The notes under the pieces are model-generated. The model was not told where the DNA came from and searched no databases. It saw only the letters and a list, made by a program, of their open reading frames with translations. DNA of 64,000 nt from Paractinoplanes brasiliensis (GTDB lineage Bacteria > Actinomycetota > Actinomycetes > Mycobacteriales > Micromonosporaceae), in contig NZ_SNWR01000001.1 of NCBI RefSeq assembly GCF_004362215.1, positions 4,074,001 to 4,138,000 on the forward strand. Direction: 5' to 3'. The translations under genes and the position numbers were made by a program. Shown one piece after another: positions 1 through 9,197 of this stretch (the first letter of the stretch is position 1; every line of letters starts with the position of its first letter).

Positions 1-182
1 ACTTCGACCCGTTCGCCGGCAACCAGTCCTCGCTGGCGCTCTTCGTGTACCAGCAGGCCGGTGACGCCTCCCGGTACGCCCCGGCGCGGGCCTGGACGGC
101 CGCGCTCACCCTGGTCGCGCTCGTTCTGATCCTGACGATCGCCGCCAAGCTGCTCGCCCGCCGCAACAGTCTGTCGAAGTAA
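1..182 (+). CDS. pstA: phosphate ABC transporter permease PstA (C-terminal fragment)
   Basis: The reading frame is open from the window edge to a TAA at 180-182 and encodes the last 59 residues of a membrane protein. The tail contains one hydrophobic helix (about residues 31-50 of the fragment, rich in A, L, V and I) followed by a short basic cytoplasmic end (ARRNSLSK). It lies 11 bp upstream of pstB, which is the usual pstSCAB order, so the identity is inferred mainly from context. PstA forms half of the inner-membrane phosphate channel energised by PstB. The rest of the gene lies outside the window. Confidence 0.8.
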   Translation, partial: FDPFAGNQSSLALFVYQQAGDASRYAPARAWTAALTLVALVLILTIAAKLLARRNSLSK

Positions 183-193
183 GAGGTAACAAC

Positions 194-950
<757 letters not shown>

Positions 951-970
<20 letters not shown>

Positions 971-1787
971 GCCGGCCTGGCGGAACGGCAGCGCCCTCCT
1001 GGATGTGCAGGAGGGCGCCGCCGTCGTCGGTCAGCTCCACGCGAGGCATGACGGGCGTCGCGGCATCACGGCGACGCGCGGCCGCGACCACTTCCGCAGT
1101 TTCCCCGTACGCCGAGAGCGAGTCCACGGCTGACCGGGTCGGCGGCAGCATGGCCAGCTCGGCCGCCTCGCCCGGGGCGATCCAGGCCGTGGCCTCGGCC
1201 TCGCCCGACACGTCGCGAGGCGCCTGCCCCTCGGGAAGCAACGAGACGAAGAACCACGTGTCGTACCGCTTGGGCTCGAACTCCGGGGTGACCCAGCGCG
1301 CCCACGGAAACAGCAGGTCGTCGCGCATTCGCAGGCTCCGCCGGCTCAGCAGCTCGCTCAGGGTCAGCTCGCGGGCCGCCACGGCGGCGCGGTCGGCCTC
1401 CCACTCGCCGGTGCTGACGTCGGCGAGGGTGCGGTCGGGCTGCTCGACCGGGCCGGCGAGCAGAACCCCGGTCTCTTCGAAAAGCTCGCGCACCGCGGCG
1501 CCGACGACCGCGTGGGCCCGGTCGGCCGGAACACCGAGGCGGGCGGGCCAGTCGGAGCGGAGGGTCGTGGGGCGGTCGTCCGGGTCGACGCCGCCGCCGG
1601 GGAACGCGTACAGGCCGCCGAACGCCATCGCGGTCGCCCGCCTCAGCACGTACAGCTCGAAACTCACGCCGACGGGGCGCAGGAGCACCACCGTGGCAGC
1701 GTCGCGTACCGGCGCGGGCACCCCGTCGAACTCGCGTGCTCGCTTGATCAGGGCCGGGGGCAGCCGGAAGGGCGTGGAATCGGTCAC
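951..1787 (-). CDS. Nudix hydrolase (NUDT19/CoA-pyrophosphatase-like)
   Basis: This is a 278-residue protein starting at GTG 1787. Its Nudix box is split: GGGVDPDD is followed by an insertion of about 27 residues before AVRELFEETGVLL, which holds the REx2EExGU core that binds the catalytic metal. This expanded box is typical of the NUDT19/RP2-like branch, whose members cleave CoA derivatives or other nucleoside diphosphate-linked compounds. The actual substrate cannot be told from sequence. The 3' end overlaps pstB on the other strand and contains the pstB terminator hairpin. It is probably a single-gene unit. Confidence 0.85.
991..1018 (+). terminator. hairpin terminator of pstB inside the Nudix gene
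   Basis: A perfect 10-bp stem (GCGCCCTCCT and AGGAGGGCGC) with an 8-nt loop starts 21 bp after the pstB stop codon. There is no T tract, as is common in high-GC actinobacteria. It lies entirely within the last codons of the convergent Nudix gene. Confidence 0.6.
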
Positions 1788-1834
1788 CTGACGATCCTGA
1801 CACCGACCCGGCCGGGAACGATACCGTAAGGATC

Positions 1835-2812
1835 ATGACCGATCAGAAGGTTCGCTGGGGCATCCTGGCTCCCGGCGGGATCGCCGCCTCGTTCGCCGCC
1901 GACCTGCAGCATGTGCCCGGCGCCGAGCTGACCGCTGTCGGCTCCCGCCGTCAGGAGACCGCGACCGCGTTCGCCGAGCGTTTCGGTTTCGCGCGGGCGC
2001 ACGGCTCGTACGCGGATCTGGCCGCCGACCCCGACGTCGACGTCGTCTACATCGCCACGCCGCACGCCTTCCACGCCGAGGCAGCGCACCTGTGTGTCGA
2101 GGCCGGCAAGGCCGTGCTGGTCGAGAAGCCGATCACGCTCGACCTGCCGGACGCCGCCCGGCTGGTGGCCGCCGCCCGTGATAAGGGCGTGTTCCTCATG
2201 GAGGCCATGTGGATGCGCCTCAACCCGGCCATCCGCAGGATCGCCGGGCTGGTCGAGGAGGGCGCGATCGGCTGGGTCAGCACGATCCACGCCGACTTCG
2301 GGCTGCAGGGTCCGTTCGACGCCGAGCACCGGCTGCGCAACCCCAAGCTGGGCGGCGGGGCGCTGCTCGACCTGGGCGTCTACCCGATCAACTTCGCCCA
2401 CCTGATCATGGGGGCGCCGGCCTCGGTGCAGGCCTGGGCACACCTGACGCCGGAGCGGGTCGACGAGACCACGGGCATCCTGATGGGCTGGGAGCCGGGC
2501 GCCGTCGCCGCGCTGACCTGCAGCATCAACGGTCAGAGCCGGAACAACGCGACGATCACCGGCACCAACGGGCGGATCGAGCTGCCGGAGGGGTTCTTCG
2601 TGCCGCGTTCGTTCGTGGTGCACCGGCCGGGCCGCGACCCGGAGACGCACGAGTTCGACTTCCCGGGCAACGGTTATCAGTTCGAGGCGGCCGAGGTGCA
2701 GCGGTGCCTGCTCGCGGGCGAGCTGGAGAGCCCGCTCATGCCGCACGCCACCACGCTCGAGATCATGACGCTGCTCGACACGATCCGCGAGGAGGTAGGC
2801 GTCGCCTACTGA
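1835..2812 (+). CDS. Gfo/Idh/MocA family NAD(P)-dependent oxidoreductase
   Basis: This is a 325-residue cytoplasmic oxidoreductase. The N-terminal Rossmann domain begins with RWGILAPGGIA (residues 7-17), a variant of GxGxxG, and continues to the family motif VEKPITLD, whose lysine contacts cofactor and substrate. The C-terminal alpha/beta domain contains GGGALLDLGVYPINF, the usual catalytic region, where the DxGxY-type motif is present. Members oxidise or reduce sugars, inositols or dihydrodiols, including trans-dihydrodiol dehydrogenase-like enzymes. Proximity to a LacI regulator and an alpha-glucosidase suggests a sugar substrate, but that is inference. Confidence 0.87.
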   Translation: MTDQKVRWGILAPGGIAASFAADLQHVPGAELTAVGSRRQETATAFAERFGFARAHGSYADLAADPDVDVVYIATPHAFHAEAAHLCVEAGKAVLVEKPITLDLPDAARLVAAARDKGVFLMEAMWMRLNPAIRRIAGLVEEGAIGWVSTIHADFGLQGPFDAEHRLRNPKLGGGALLDLGVYPINFAHLIMGAPASVQAWAHLTPERVDETTGILMGWEPGAVAALTCSINGQSRNNATITGTNGRIELPEGFFVPRSFVVHRPGRDPETHEFDFPGNGYQFEAAEVQRCLLAGELESPLMPHATTLEIMTLLDTIREEVGVAY

Positions 2813-2833
2813 AGCTCGGACTATTGTGGTCGG

Positions 2834-3880
2834 ATGCCGTCGAGAAAGGTCGGCGGCAAGCCGACATCGAGCGATGTGGCCCGCGCCGCCGGCGTCTCCC
2901 GCTCCGCCGTCTCGTTCGCTTTCAACAGCCCGCAACGTATCTCGGTGGCGACCCGCGATCGCATTCTCGCGGTCGCCGCCGAGCTTGGTTACACCCCCAA
3001 CCCGGTGGCCCGCATGCTGCAGGCCGGCACCACCAACTCGATCGGGGTGCTGCTGCCGCAACGCCTGGCCCGCATCCTCGAGAACCCGTATTACGCGCGC
3101 TTCCTGATGGGCGTCGGCCAGGTGTGCGACCAGGAGGGTTACACGCTGCTGCTGACCCCGCCGCTGCAGGATTCGGTGCTCAAGGCCATCCCGTACGCGG
3201 CGGTCGACGGCTTTGTCGTCTGTGGGCTCGAGACCGAGGGGGCCGAGGTGCTCGAGCTGGAGCGGCGCGGCGTCCCGTTCGTGCTGATCGACAGCGACCG
3301 CTACGAGAACGCGCCCAGTGTCGAGGTCGACGACCGCGGCGGGGCCCGCGAGGTCACGCGATACCTGCTGGAGCTGGGCCATCGCCGGCTGGCCGTGCTC
3401 TCGATGGGTCCCGGTCCGGACGTGCGGGCGCGTGGCTATCGGGGTCCGCTGGGGCGGCGGATGGACGGCATCGCCGACGCGCTGGCCTCAGCCGGGATGA
3501 CGATGGCCGACGTGGCGCTGGCCGAGGTGCCGGTGACCCGTGCGGACGGATACTCGGCCACCCGCGAGCTGATGCGACGCGATCCACGCCCGACCGCGAT
3601 CCTGGCCCTGTCGGACGTGCTGGCGTACGGGGCGGTGGACGCGCTGCAGGAGATGGGGCTGGACGTGCCGGCCGCGGTGTCGGTGACCGGCTTCGACGAC
3701 CTGGCCGAGTCGGCGTGGTTCCGGCCGCGGCTGACCACCGTACGGCAGCCGATCGTGACCAAGGGCCGGACGGCCGCCGACTTCCTCATCTCGGCGATGC
3801 GCGGCGAGGATCAGCACCCTCACCAGGTGCTCGGCACGTCCCTGATCGTCCGGGACTCGGCGGTGAAGCCGGCGTCATAG
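2834..3880 (+). CDS. LacI family transcriptional regulator
   Basis: This is a 348-residue repressor-type protein. The N-terminal helix-turn-helix and hinge (residues about 12-60) show SSDVARAAGVSRSAVSFAFN and a hinge helix ending in NPVARML. A periplasmic-binding-protein-like effector domain follows, with VDGFVVCG, FVLIDSD, a G-rich ligand loop and the C-terminal FDDLAES motif. It starts 21 bp after the oxidoreductase and ends 41 bp before the alpha-glucosidase gene. A perfect palindrome with a central CG lies in that gap, so local control of the glucosidase is the simplest model. The effector is probably a maltose- or isomaltose-type sugar, by inference only. Confidence 0.93.
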   Translation: MPSRKVGGKPTSSDVARAAGVSRSAVSFAFNSPQRISVATRDRILAVAAELGYTPNPVARMLQAGTTNSIGVLLPQRLARILENPYYARFLMGVGQVCDQEGYTLLLTPPLQDSVLKAIPYAAVDGFVVCGLETEGAEVLELERRGVPFVLIDSDRYENAPSVEVDDRGGAREVTRYLLELGHRRLAVLSMGPGPDVRARGYRGPLGRRMDGIADALASAGMTMADVALAEVPVTRADGYSATRELMRRDPRPTAILALSDVLAYGAVDALQEMGLDVPAAVSVTGFDDLAESAWFRPRLTTVRQPIVTKGRTAADFLISAMRGEDQHPHQVLGTSLIVRDSAVKPAS

Positions 3881-3887
3881 ACTCTAG

Positions 3888-3899
3888 TAACACGTGTTA
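3888..3899. promoter_or_regulatory. candidate LacI-family operator upstream of the alpha-glucosidase gene
   Basis: A perfect 12-bp palindrome TAACACGTGTTA, centred on CG as LacI-family operators are, lies 22 bp upstream of the alpha-glucosidase start codon. A further half-like sequence, TAACGTGATA, follows at 3901-3910. The site lies between the LacI gene and its probable target. Confidence 0.6.
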
Positions 3900-3921
3900 G
3901 TAACGTGATAGCTTCGCCGCC

Positions 3922-5538
3922 ATGACTGAGTCCTGGTGGCGAGACGCGGTGATCTATCAGATCTATCCGCGCAGCTTCGCCGACGCGAACGGCGACGGCA
4001 TCGGTGACCTGCCCGGCGTCCGTACCCGCCTGCCCTACCTGCGCGATCTGGGTGTGGACGCCGTCTGGCTGTCCCCGTTCTATCTGTCGCCGCAGGCCGA
4101 CGCCGGCTACGACGTGGCCGACTACCGCACCGTCGACCCGATCTTCGGCACGGTCGAGGACGCCCGCGGCCTGGTCGCCGACGCCCACGACCTGGGTCTG
4201 CGCGTGATCGTCGACCTGGTGCCCAACCACTCCTCCGACCAGCACGCCTGGTTCCGGCAGGCGCTGGCCGAGGGGCCCGGCTCGCCGCTGCGCGAGCGCT
4301 ACCACTTCCGCGACGGGCGTGGCGCCGAGGGCGAGCTGCCGCCCAACGACTGGCCCTCGATCTTCGGCGGCCCGGCCTGGACCCGGGTGCCCGACGGGCA
4401 GTGGTATCTGCACCTGTTCGCGCCCGAGCAGCCCGACTTCAACTGGGACCACCCGGCGGTGGCCGACGAGTTCCGGACGATCCTGCGGTTCTGGCTCGAC
4501 CTGGGCGTCGACGGGTTCCGCGTCGACGTGGCGCACGGCCTGGTCAAGGAGGCGGGCCTGCCGTCGCTGGGCCGCGCGACCGAGTGGCACCTGCTCGACG
4601 TCGGCGAGAGCCCGTGCTTCGACCGCGATGGCGTGCACGACATCTACCGCAGCTGGCGGGCCGTCCTCGACGAGTACCCGGGGGAGCGGATCGCGGTGGC
4701 CGAGGCGTGGGCGCCGACGCTCGACCGGGTGGCCGACTACGTCCGGCCCGACGAGCTGCACCAGGCGTTCAACTTCAGCTACCTGGCCACCGGCTGGGAC
4801 GTCGAGTCGCAGCGCACGATGATCGACGCCTCGCTCGACGCGATGGGCCGGGTGGGCGCGCCGGCCACCTGGACGCTGTCCAACCACGACGTCGTACGCC
4901 ACACCACGCGCCTGCTGCAGAGGAACGAGGGCGATGTGGCCGGGCGCAAGCCGGTCGAGGTCGACCCGGTCGCGGGGCTGCGCCGGGCCCGTGCGGCGTC
5001 GCTGCTGCTTCTGGCGCTGCCCGGCTCGGCGTACCTCTATCAGGGCGAGGAACTGGGCCTGCCCGAGGTGATCGACCTGCCGCCCGAGGTGCGCCAGGAC
5101 CCGGCGTTCCACCGGGCGACCGGGCAGGACGGCTACCGCGACGGCTGCCGGGTGCCACTGCCCTGGTCGGGCGCCACCGCCCCGTACGGCTTCGGACCCG
5201 ACGGCGGCCCGAGCTGGCTGCCGCAGCCCGCGTCGTGGGCGCACCTGAGCGTCGAGGCGCAGGAGGGCGTGCCCGGTTCCACGCTCTCGATGTACCGCGA
5301 GGCCCTGGCCCTGCGCCACAAGACCCTGACCGAGGCCGACTCCCTGTGCTGGGTGGACACTGCGGAGGGCATCCTCACCTTCACCCGTGGCGCCGGCTTC
5401 ACCTGCACGGTCAACATGACCGACCGGCCGATCGAGATCCCCCACCCGGGTGTGCTCCTGATCGGCAGCGGCCCGTTCGACGCAACCGGAGACAGTGTCA
5501 CGCTGCCCCCGGACACCACAGCCTGGTGGTCCAACTAG
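3922..5538 (+). CDS. GH13 alpha-glucosidase / oligo-1,6-glucosidase
   Basis: This is a 538-residue cytoplasmic glycoside hydrolase with no signal peptide. The conserved GH13 regions are all present: DLVPNHSSDQH (region I), GFRVDVAHG with the aspartate nucleophile (region II), AVAEAW with the acid/base glutamate (region III), and LSNHDVVRH with the transition-state aspartate (region IV). The opening WWRDAVIYQIYPRSF is typical of alpha-glucosidases and isomaltases. It would release glucose from maltose- or isomaltose-type oligosaccharides taken up by the cell. Expression is probably controlled by the upstream LacI protein through the 3888-3899 palindrome. Confidence 0.93.
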   Translation: MTESWWRDAVIYQIYPRSFADANGDGIGDLPGVRTRLPYLRDLGVDAVWLSPFYLSPQADAGYDVADYRTVDPIFGTVEDARGLVADAHDLGLRVIVDLVPNHSSDQHAWFRQALAEGPGSPLRERYHFRDGRGAEGELPPNDWPSIFGGPAWTRVPDGQWYLHLFAPEQPDFNWDHPAVADEFRTILRFWLDLGVDGFRVDVAHGLVKEAGLPSLGRATEWHLLDVGESPCFDRDGVHDIYRSWRAVLDEYPGERIAVAEAWAPTLDRVADYVRPDELHQAFNFSYLATGWDVESQRTMIDASLDAMGRVGAPATWTLSNHDVVRHTTRLLQRNEGDVAGRKPVEVDPVAGLRRARAASLLLLALPGSAYLYQGEELGLPEVIDLPPEVRQDPAFHRATGQDGYRDGCRVPLPWSGATAPYGFGPDGGPSWLPQPASWAHLSVEAQEGVPGSTLSMYREALALRHKTLTEADSLCWVDTAEGILTFTRGAGFTCTVNMTDRPIEIPHPGVLLIGSGPFDATGDSVTLPPDTTAWWSN

Positions 5539-5543
5539 TGCGT

Positions 5544-5579
5544 GTGCCGCCCCGTGTTCAGCCGAAGATGGGGCGGCAC
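5544..5579. terminator. hairpin between the convergent alpha-glucosidase and pit genes
   Basis: A 10-bp stem (GTGCCGCCCC with GGGGCGGCAC) encloses a 16-nt loop directly after the glucosidase stop codon. It overlaps the last codons of the convergent phosphate transporter gene, so it could serve both directions. Confidence 0.5.
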
Positions 5580-6571
5580 GCGAAGTAGAGCAGGCAGGCG
5601 ATCAGGCCGGCCGCCGGGAACGTGGTGACCCAGGCGATCACGATGTTGCCGGCAACGTTCCAGCGGACCGCGTTCAGCCGCTTGGTCGCGCCCACACCCA
5701 TGATCGCCGACGTGATCGTGTGGGTGGTCGAGATGGGGGCGTGCAGCACGTACGCGTTGAAGAAGAGCACCGAGCTGGCCACCGTCTCGGCCGCGAAACC
5801 CTCGGCGGGACCGAGGTCGATGATCTTGCGGCCGAGTGTACGGATGATCCGCCAGCCGCCGGAGTAGGTGCCGGCCGCCAGCATCGTCGCGGTCGTGATG
5901 TAAACCCACCACGGGATGTGCGTCGGGCTGCTCTGGAAGCCGCCGGTGTAGAGGGCCAGCACCACGATGCCCATGGTCTTGGCCGCGTCCTGGATGCCGT
6001 GGCCGACCGACATCGCGGCTGCCGACAGCGTCTGCGCGACGCGGAAGCCGCGGTTGAGCTTGCCCGGGTTGCCGCGGCGGAAGATCCACATGATCGCGAC
6101 CATGACGAGGAAGCCGAGCAGGAGGCCGACCACCGGCGAGGCCACCATCGGGATCAGCACCTTCTCGATGATCGTGTGCCACTGCACGTCGCCGAGCGAG
6201 GGGCCTGCCATGAGGGTGGCGCCGACCAGGCCGCCGAACAGGGCGTGCGACGAGCTCGAGGGCAGGCCGAACCACCAGGTGATCAGGTTCCAGGTCACTG
6301 CCCCGAGCACACCGGCGAAGACCACGCCGAGGCTGGGGATGCCCAGCTTGAGGTCGACCAGGCCGTCGCCGACCGTCTTGGCGACCTCGCCACCCAGGTG
6401 CGCGCCGATGAAGTTGCCGACCGCGGCCATGGCCAGCGCCACCCGCGGGGTCAGCGCCCGGGTGCTGATGCTGGTGGCGATCGCGTTGGCCGCGTCGTGG
6501 AAACCGTTGGTGTAGTCGAAGGCCATCGCGGCGATGATCACCGCGAGAACCGCGAAGAACTCGGGCGACAA
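5558..6571 (-). CDS. pit: low-affinity inorganic phosphate transporter, PiT family
   Basis: This is a 337-residue polytopic membrane protein of the PiT family, which moves metal-phosphate with protons or cations. The two family signature repeats are visible: DYTNGFHDAANAIATSIST near residues 19-37, and a C-terminal copy around VLHAPISTTHTITSAIMGVGA. The chosen start is TTG at 6571, 3 bp after the DUF47 stop codon, with a GGAG-type site inside the upstream gene. The pair DUF47-Pit is a common operon. It provides phosphate uptake when Pst is off, and both systems lie within 7 kb here. Confidence 0.93.
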   Translation of the reverse strand: MSPEFFAVLAVIIAAMAFDYTNGFHDAANAIATSISTRALTPRVALAMAAVGNFIGAHLGGEVAKTVGDGLVDLKLGIPSLGVVFAGVLGAVTWNLITWWFGLPSSSSHALFGGLVGATLMAGPSLGDVQWHTIIEKVLIPMVASPVVGLLLGFLVMVAIMWIFRRGNPGKLNRGFRVAQTLSAAAMSVGHGIQDAAKTMGIVVLALYTGGFQSSPTHIPWWVYITTATMLAAGTYSGGWRIIRTLGRKIIDLGPAEGFAAETVASSVLFFNAYVLHAPISTTHTITSAIMGVGATKRLNAVRWNVAGNIVIAWVTTFPAAGLIACLLYFACRPIFG

Positions 6572-6574
6572 GGC

Positions 6575-7201
6575 CTAGGACTCCTTGACCGCGATGGTCT
6601 CGACGGTGTTCGCCACGTGCTCGAACGCGTCGCAGGCGGCCTCCAGCTCGTCGGCCACCTCCTTCATCTTGAGCACGGTGAGCGCGTCGTACTCGCCCGA
6701 GAAGAGGCGGACCAGCAACATCCGGTACGAGCGGTCGCCCTCGTTCTCGAGCCGGTTGATCTCGATCCAGTACTCGTCGAGGTCCTTCATCGTGCGCAGC
6801 TTCGGCATCGCGTCCGCGGTGATCTTGGCTTGCTGGTCGAGCACGTCGACCAGCTCGTGCATCTCGCGCGGCAGGGACGGCAGCTCGGTCAGCCCGTACA
6901 GGTAGAGCAGGTTGCCGACGGCCTCGAGGTGATCCATCACGTCGTCGAGCTGCGAGCCCAGCGAATAGATGTCCTCGCGGTCGAACGGCGTGATGAACGT
7001 CGAATTGATCTTTTTGTAGAGATCGTGCGTGATCTGGTCGCTGTCGTGCTCGACGTCGGTCAGCCGATCGCTCACCGACTGCACGTCGACCCCCGGAAGG
7101 GCCAGCTCGTTGAGCAGCTCCGTGCCCTTGACGAGGTTGTTCGCGGCCTGCGTGAACAGGTCGTAGAAGGCGCCCTCGACGGGGCGGAATGAGAACTTCA
7201 C
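6575..7201 (-). CDS. DUF47 (PhoU-like) Pit accessory protein
   Basis: This is a 208-residue all-helical protein starting at GTG 7201 with a GAGG ribosome-binding site. It shows the PhoU-like bundle pattern, with acidic metal-binding motifs such as DVEHDSDQITHDL and EINRLENEGD spaced as two three-helix repeats. DUF47 proteins accompany PiT transporters and are thought to regulate them. Translation is likely coupled to the downstream pit gene across a 3-bp gap. Confidence 0.9.
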   Translation of the reverse strand: MKFSFRPVEGAFYDLFTQAANNLVKGTELLNELALPGVDVQSVSDRLTDVEHDSDQITHDLYKKINSTFITPFDREDIYSLGSQLDDVMDHLEAVGNLLYLYGLTELPSLPREMHELVDVLDQQAKITADAMPKLRTMKDLDEYWIEINRLENEGDRSYRMLLVRLFSGEYDALTVLKMKEVADELEAACDAFEHVANTVETIAVKES

Positions 7202-7281
7202 GTCACGAACCTCGATCGACGGGCATAGGGATGATCTCCAGGAATGCTAAGGCCTCTCCTGGTTCACCTTTCGTTCGCCCA

Positions 7282-8241
7282 CTAAACGGGTTCGCGCCGG
7301 CGATCTGGGCGCGGGCCGGTCGGACGCGGTGACGGGCGACGGCCGGGCCGGGCCGGCAGCGTCGGGGCCGTACGGCGGCTCACCAGGTGCCGGCGCAGGT
7401 GGCGGGCCAGTCCGCGCTGGTCGTGGCCGGCGATCGCGTCGACCCCGGCCGCCGCGAGCTCGGTCCAGAGGGCCGCCCGGGCGCGGCGGGGCCCTTCGGG
7501 CAGAGCCGAGATGCGCACCGTACGCCCGTCGTCGTGGGCCGACCGCACCATCGCGTGCAGCAAGTGGCGCTCCTCGGCCGGGATCGGCTCCAGCCCGTCC
7601 CAGCCGAAACGCCGGCCCCACGGCTCGCTGATCACCGGAACGAGCCCGGCCGGCGCCGCCGCGGAGCCGACGTCGTCGAACGACCCCTCGGCGAACAGGT
7701 ACCGCTCGTCCTGGGTCGCCAGCAGCTCCCGGACGTCGACGATCCCGGTCACCGACACGATGACGGCGCCCGGCGTGAAGTCGTCGCCCGTGCAGCGGCT
7801 GAGCAGCGGGGCGTGATCGCGCAGCTGCTGGTCGAGCATCCGGTACGCCCGCAGCAATGTCTCGGCGTCGCGGACCTCGCCGGTGAACTCGACGACCAGC
7901 CCGAACGGTGTCTGCTGGTCGCGGCTGAGCCGGCCGCCGTTGCCGCGCACCCGGGCCAGCAGCGGGGTCAGGACGAGCCGCCGCAGCGTGCGTCCCGGCT
8001 GCGGCGCGCCCGGCCCGAGGAACAGCTCGCCCCGCGGCCCCGGAGTGACCGGCACGGTGAGCCCGCCCAGCCCTCGCCGGAGCACCGCGGGCAGCGGGTC
8101 GACGTCGCCGCGGCGGGCCAGCGCGTGCCCGGCCGCCAGGTAGGAACCGTTGCGGCGGGACAGTGCCAGCCCGGCCGCGGCCACGCCGGCCAGACCCACG
8201 GCGCCGGTGAGGCAGCCTGCGATCATCAGCCCGTCGTTCAC
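7282..8241 (-). CDS. membrane-anchored PI-PLC/GDPD-like pseudoenzyme
   Basis: This is a 319-residue protein starting at GTG 8241. Residues about 5-27 form one transmembrane helix, and residues 285-319 are a Pro/Arg-rich basic tail. The middle follows the layout of the phosphatidylinositol phospholipase-C-like TIM barrels (AIM6-like): PGRTLRRLVLTPLLARV, then LVVEFTGEV, VIVSVTG, EPWGRRFGWDG, and the closing AGVDAIAGHDQRGLARHL. The catalytic motifs expected in that family (AHNDY-like, ExD, and a VAHD-like strand end) are replaced by RRGDVD, TVPVT and FLGPG. I infer a catalytically dead fold that may bind a ligand at the membrane. Fold recognition here is by eye only. Confidence 0.6.
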   Translation of the reverse strand: MNDGLMIAGCLTGAVGLAGVAAAGLALSRRNGSYLAAGHALARRGDVDPLPAVLRRGLGGLTVPVTPGPRGELFLGPGAPQPGRTLRRLVLTPLLARVRGNGGRLSRDQQTPFGLVVEFTGEVRDAETLLRAYRMLDQQLRDHAPLLSRCTGDDFTPGAVIVSVTGIVDVRELLATQDERYLFAEGSFDDVGSAAAPAGLVPVISEPWGRRFGWDGLEPIPAEERHLLHAMVRSAHDDGRTVRISALPEGPRRARAALWTELAAAGVDAIAGHDQRGLARHLRRHLVSRRTAPTLPARPGRRPSPRPTGPRPDRRREPV

Positions 8242-8282
8242 TGCGCACCATCCGATTCGTACCGAAAATCCGTTCTCTACTG

Positions 8283-8289
8283 TGTCACA
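8283..8289 (+). promoter_or_regulatory. possible ECF41-type -35 element (TGTCACA)
   Basis: TGTCACA lies 41 bp upstream of the sigma factor start codon and matches, as I recall it, the -35 motif of ECF41-group promoters, which are often autoregulated. A -10 CGTC element at the expected spacing is not clear. Confidence 0.4.
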
Positions 8290-8330
8290 GGTGCTACCCG
8301 CCGCCGGGCAATGTCGCGCAGAATTCCCCT

Positions 8331-9197
8331 ATGCCACCCTCCGCCGAGGCCTTCGAGGCCGAGCGCAGCCACCTCGTCTCCGTGGCCTACCGGATGCTCG
8401 GCAGCGTGGCCGAGGCGCAGGACGTGGTGCAGGAGGCCTGGTTGCGTTACACCCGGGCGAGCGATCAGGACATTCGCGACCTGAGGGGCTGGCTCACCAC
8501 CGTCACCGGCCGGCTCTGTCTCGACGTGCTCAAGTCGGCCCGCGTGTCGCGCGAGGCGTACACCGGGATGTGGCTGCCGGAGTACTTCGTCGACCCCGAC
8601 GCCGGCCCCGCCGCCCAGGCCGAACAGCGTGACCAGGTCGGGCTGGCGCTGCTCGTCGTGCTCGAACGGCTCAGCCCCGAGCAGCGGGTGGCGCTCGTGC
8701 TGCACGACGCGTTCGGGGTGCCGTACGACGAGGTCGCCCGGGTGCTCGGCACGACCGAGGCCGCGGCGCGCCAGCACGCCTCACGGGGGCGCCGGGCGGC
8801 CGCCGAGGGCGGGGTGCGGCACACCGCCGGCCCGGTCGAGCAGCGCCGGGTGCTGGCCGCCTTTGTCGACGCCGTGAACAGCGGTGACCTGGCGGCGCTG
8901 GCGTCCGTGCTCGCCCCCGACGTGGTGTCGATCAGCGACGGCGGCGGCTTCACCCGTACGGCGCTGCGCCCGATCGTCGGCGCCGACAAGGTGGCCCGCT
9001 TCTTCGTCGGCATCGCGCACGGCGGCCGGATGGAGGGCGCCGTCCTGGAGCCCGTTCTGGTCAACGGCACGGCCGGACTGCTCGTACGGGGAGAGAAGGC
9101 TTACGGCGCGCTCGGCCTGACCATCGCGGACGGGCGCATCACCGGACTTTTCCAGCAGCTCAACCCGGCGAAGCTGTCAGTCAGTGACTCGCTTTAG
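8331..9197 (+). CDS. ECF41-group RNA polymerase sigma factor (SigJ-like)
   Basis: This is a 288-residue ECF sigma factor. Sigma region 2 (residues about 10-75, with VAYRMLGSVAEAQDVVQEAWLR) and region 4 (about 110-165, with SPEQRVALVLHDAFG and a helix-turn-helix) are followed by a SnoaL-like C-terminal extension. The extension carries the DGGG motif (ISDGGGF) and a closing NPAKL, close to the NPDKL signature of ECF41 factors. The extension is a built-in regulator of sigma activity in that group. The oxidoreductase or carboxymuconolactone-decarboxylase gene that usually neighbours ECF41 genes is not adjacent here. The stop overlaps the convergent DUF402 gene by 21 bp. Confidence 0.9.
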   Translation: MPPSAEAFEAERSHLVSVAYRMLGSVAEAQDVVQEAWLRYTRASDQDIRDLRGWLTTVTGRLCLDVLKSARVSREAYTGMWLPEYFVDPDAGPAAQAEQRDQVGLALLVVLERLSPEQRVALVLHDAFGVPYDEVARVLGTTEAAARQHASRGRRAAAEGGVRHTAGPVEQRRVLAAFVDAVNSGDLAALASVLAPDVVSISDGGGFTRTALRPIVGADKVARFFVGIAHGGRMEGAVLEPVLVNGTAGLLVRGEKAYGALGLTIADGRITGLFQQLNPAKLSVSDSL

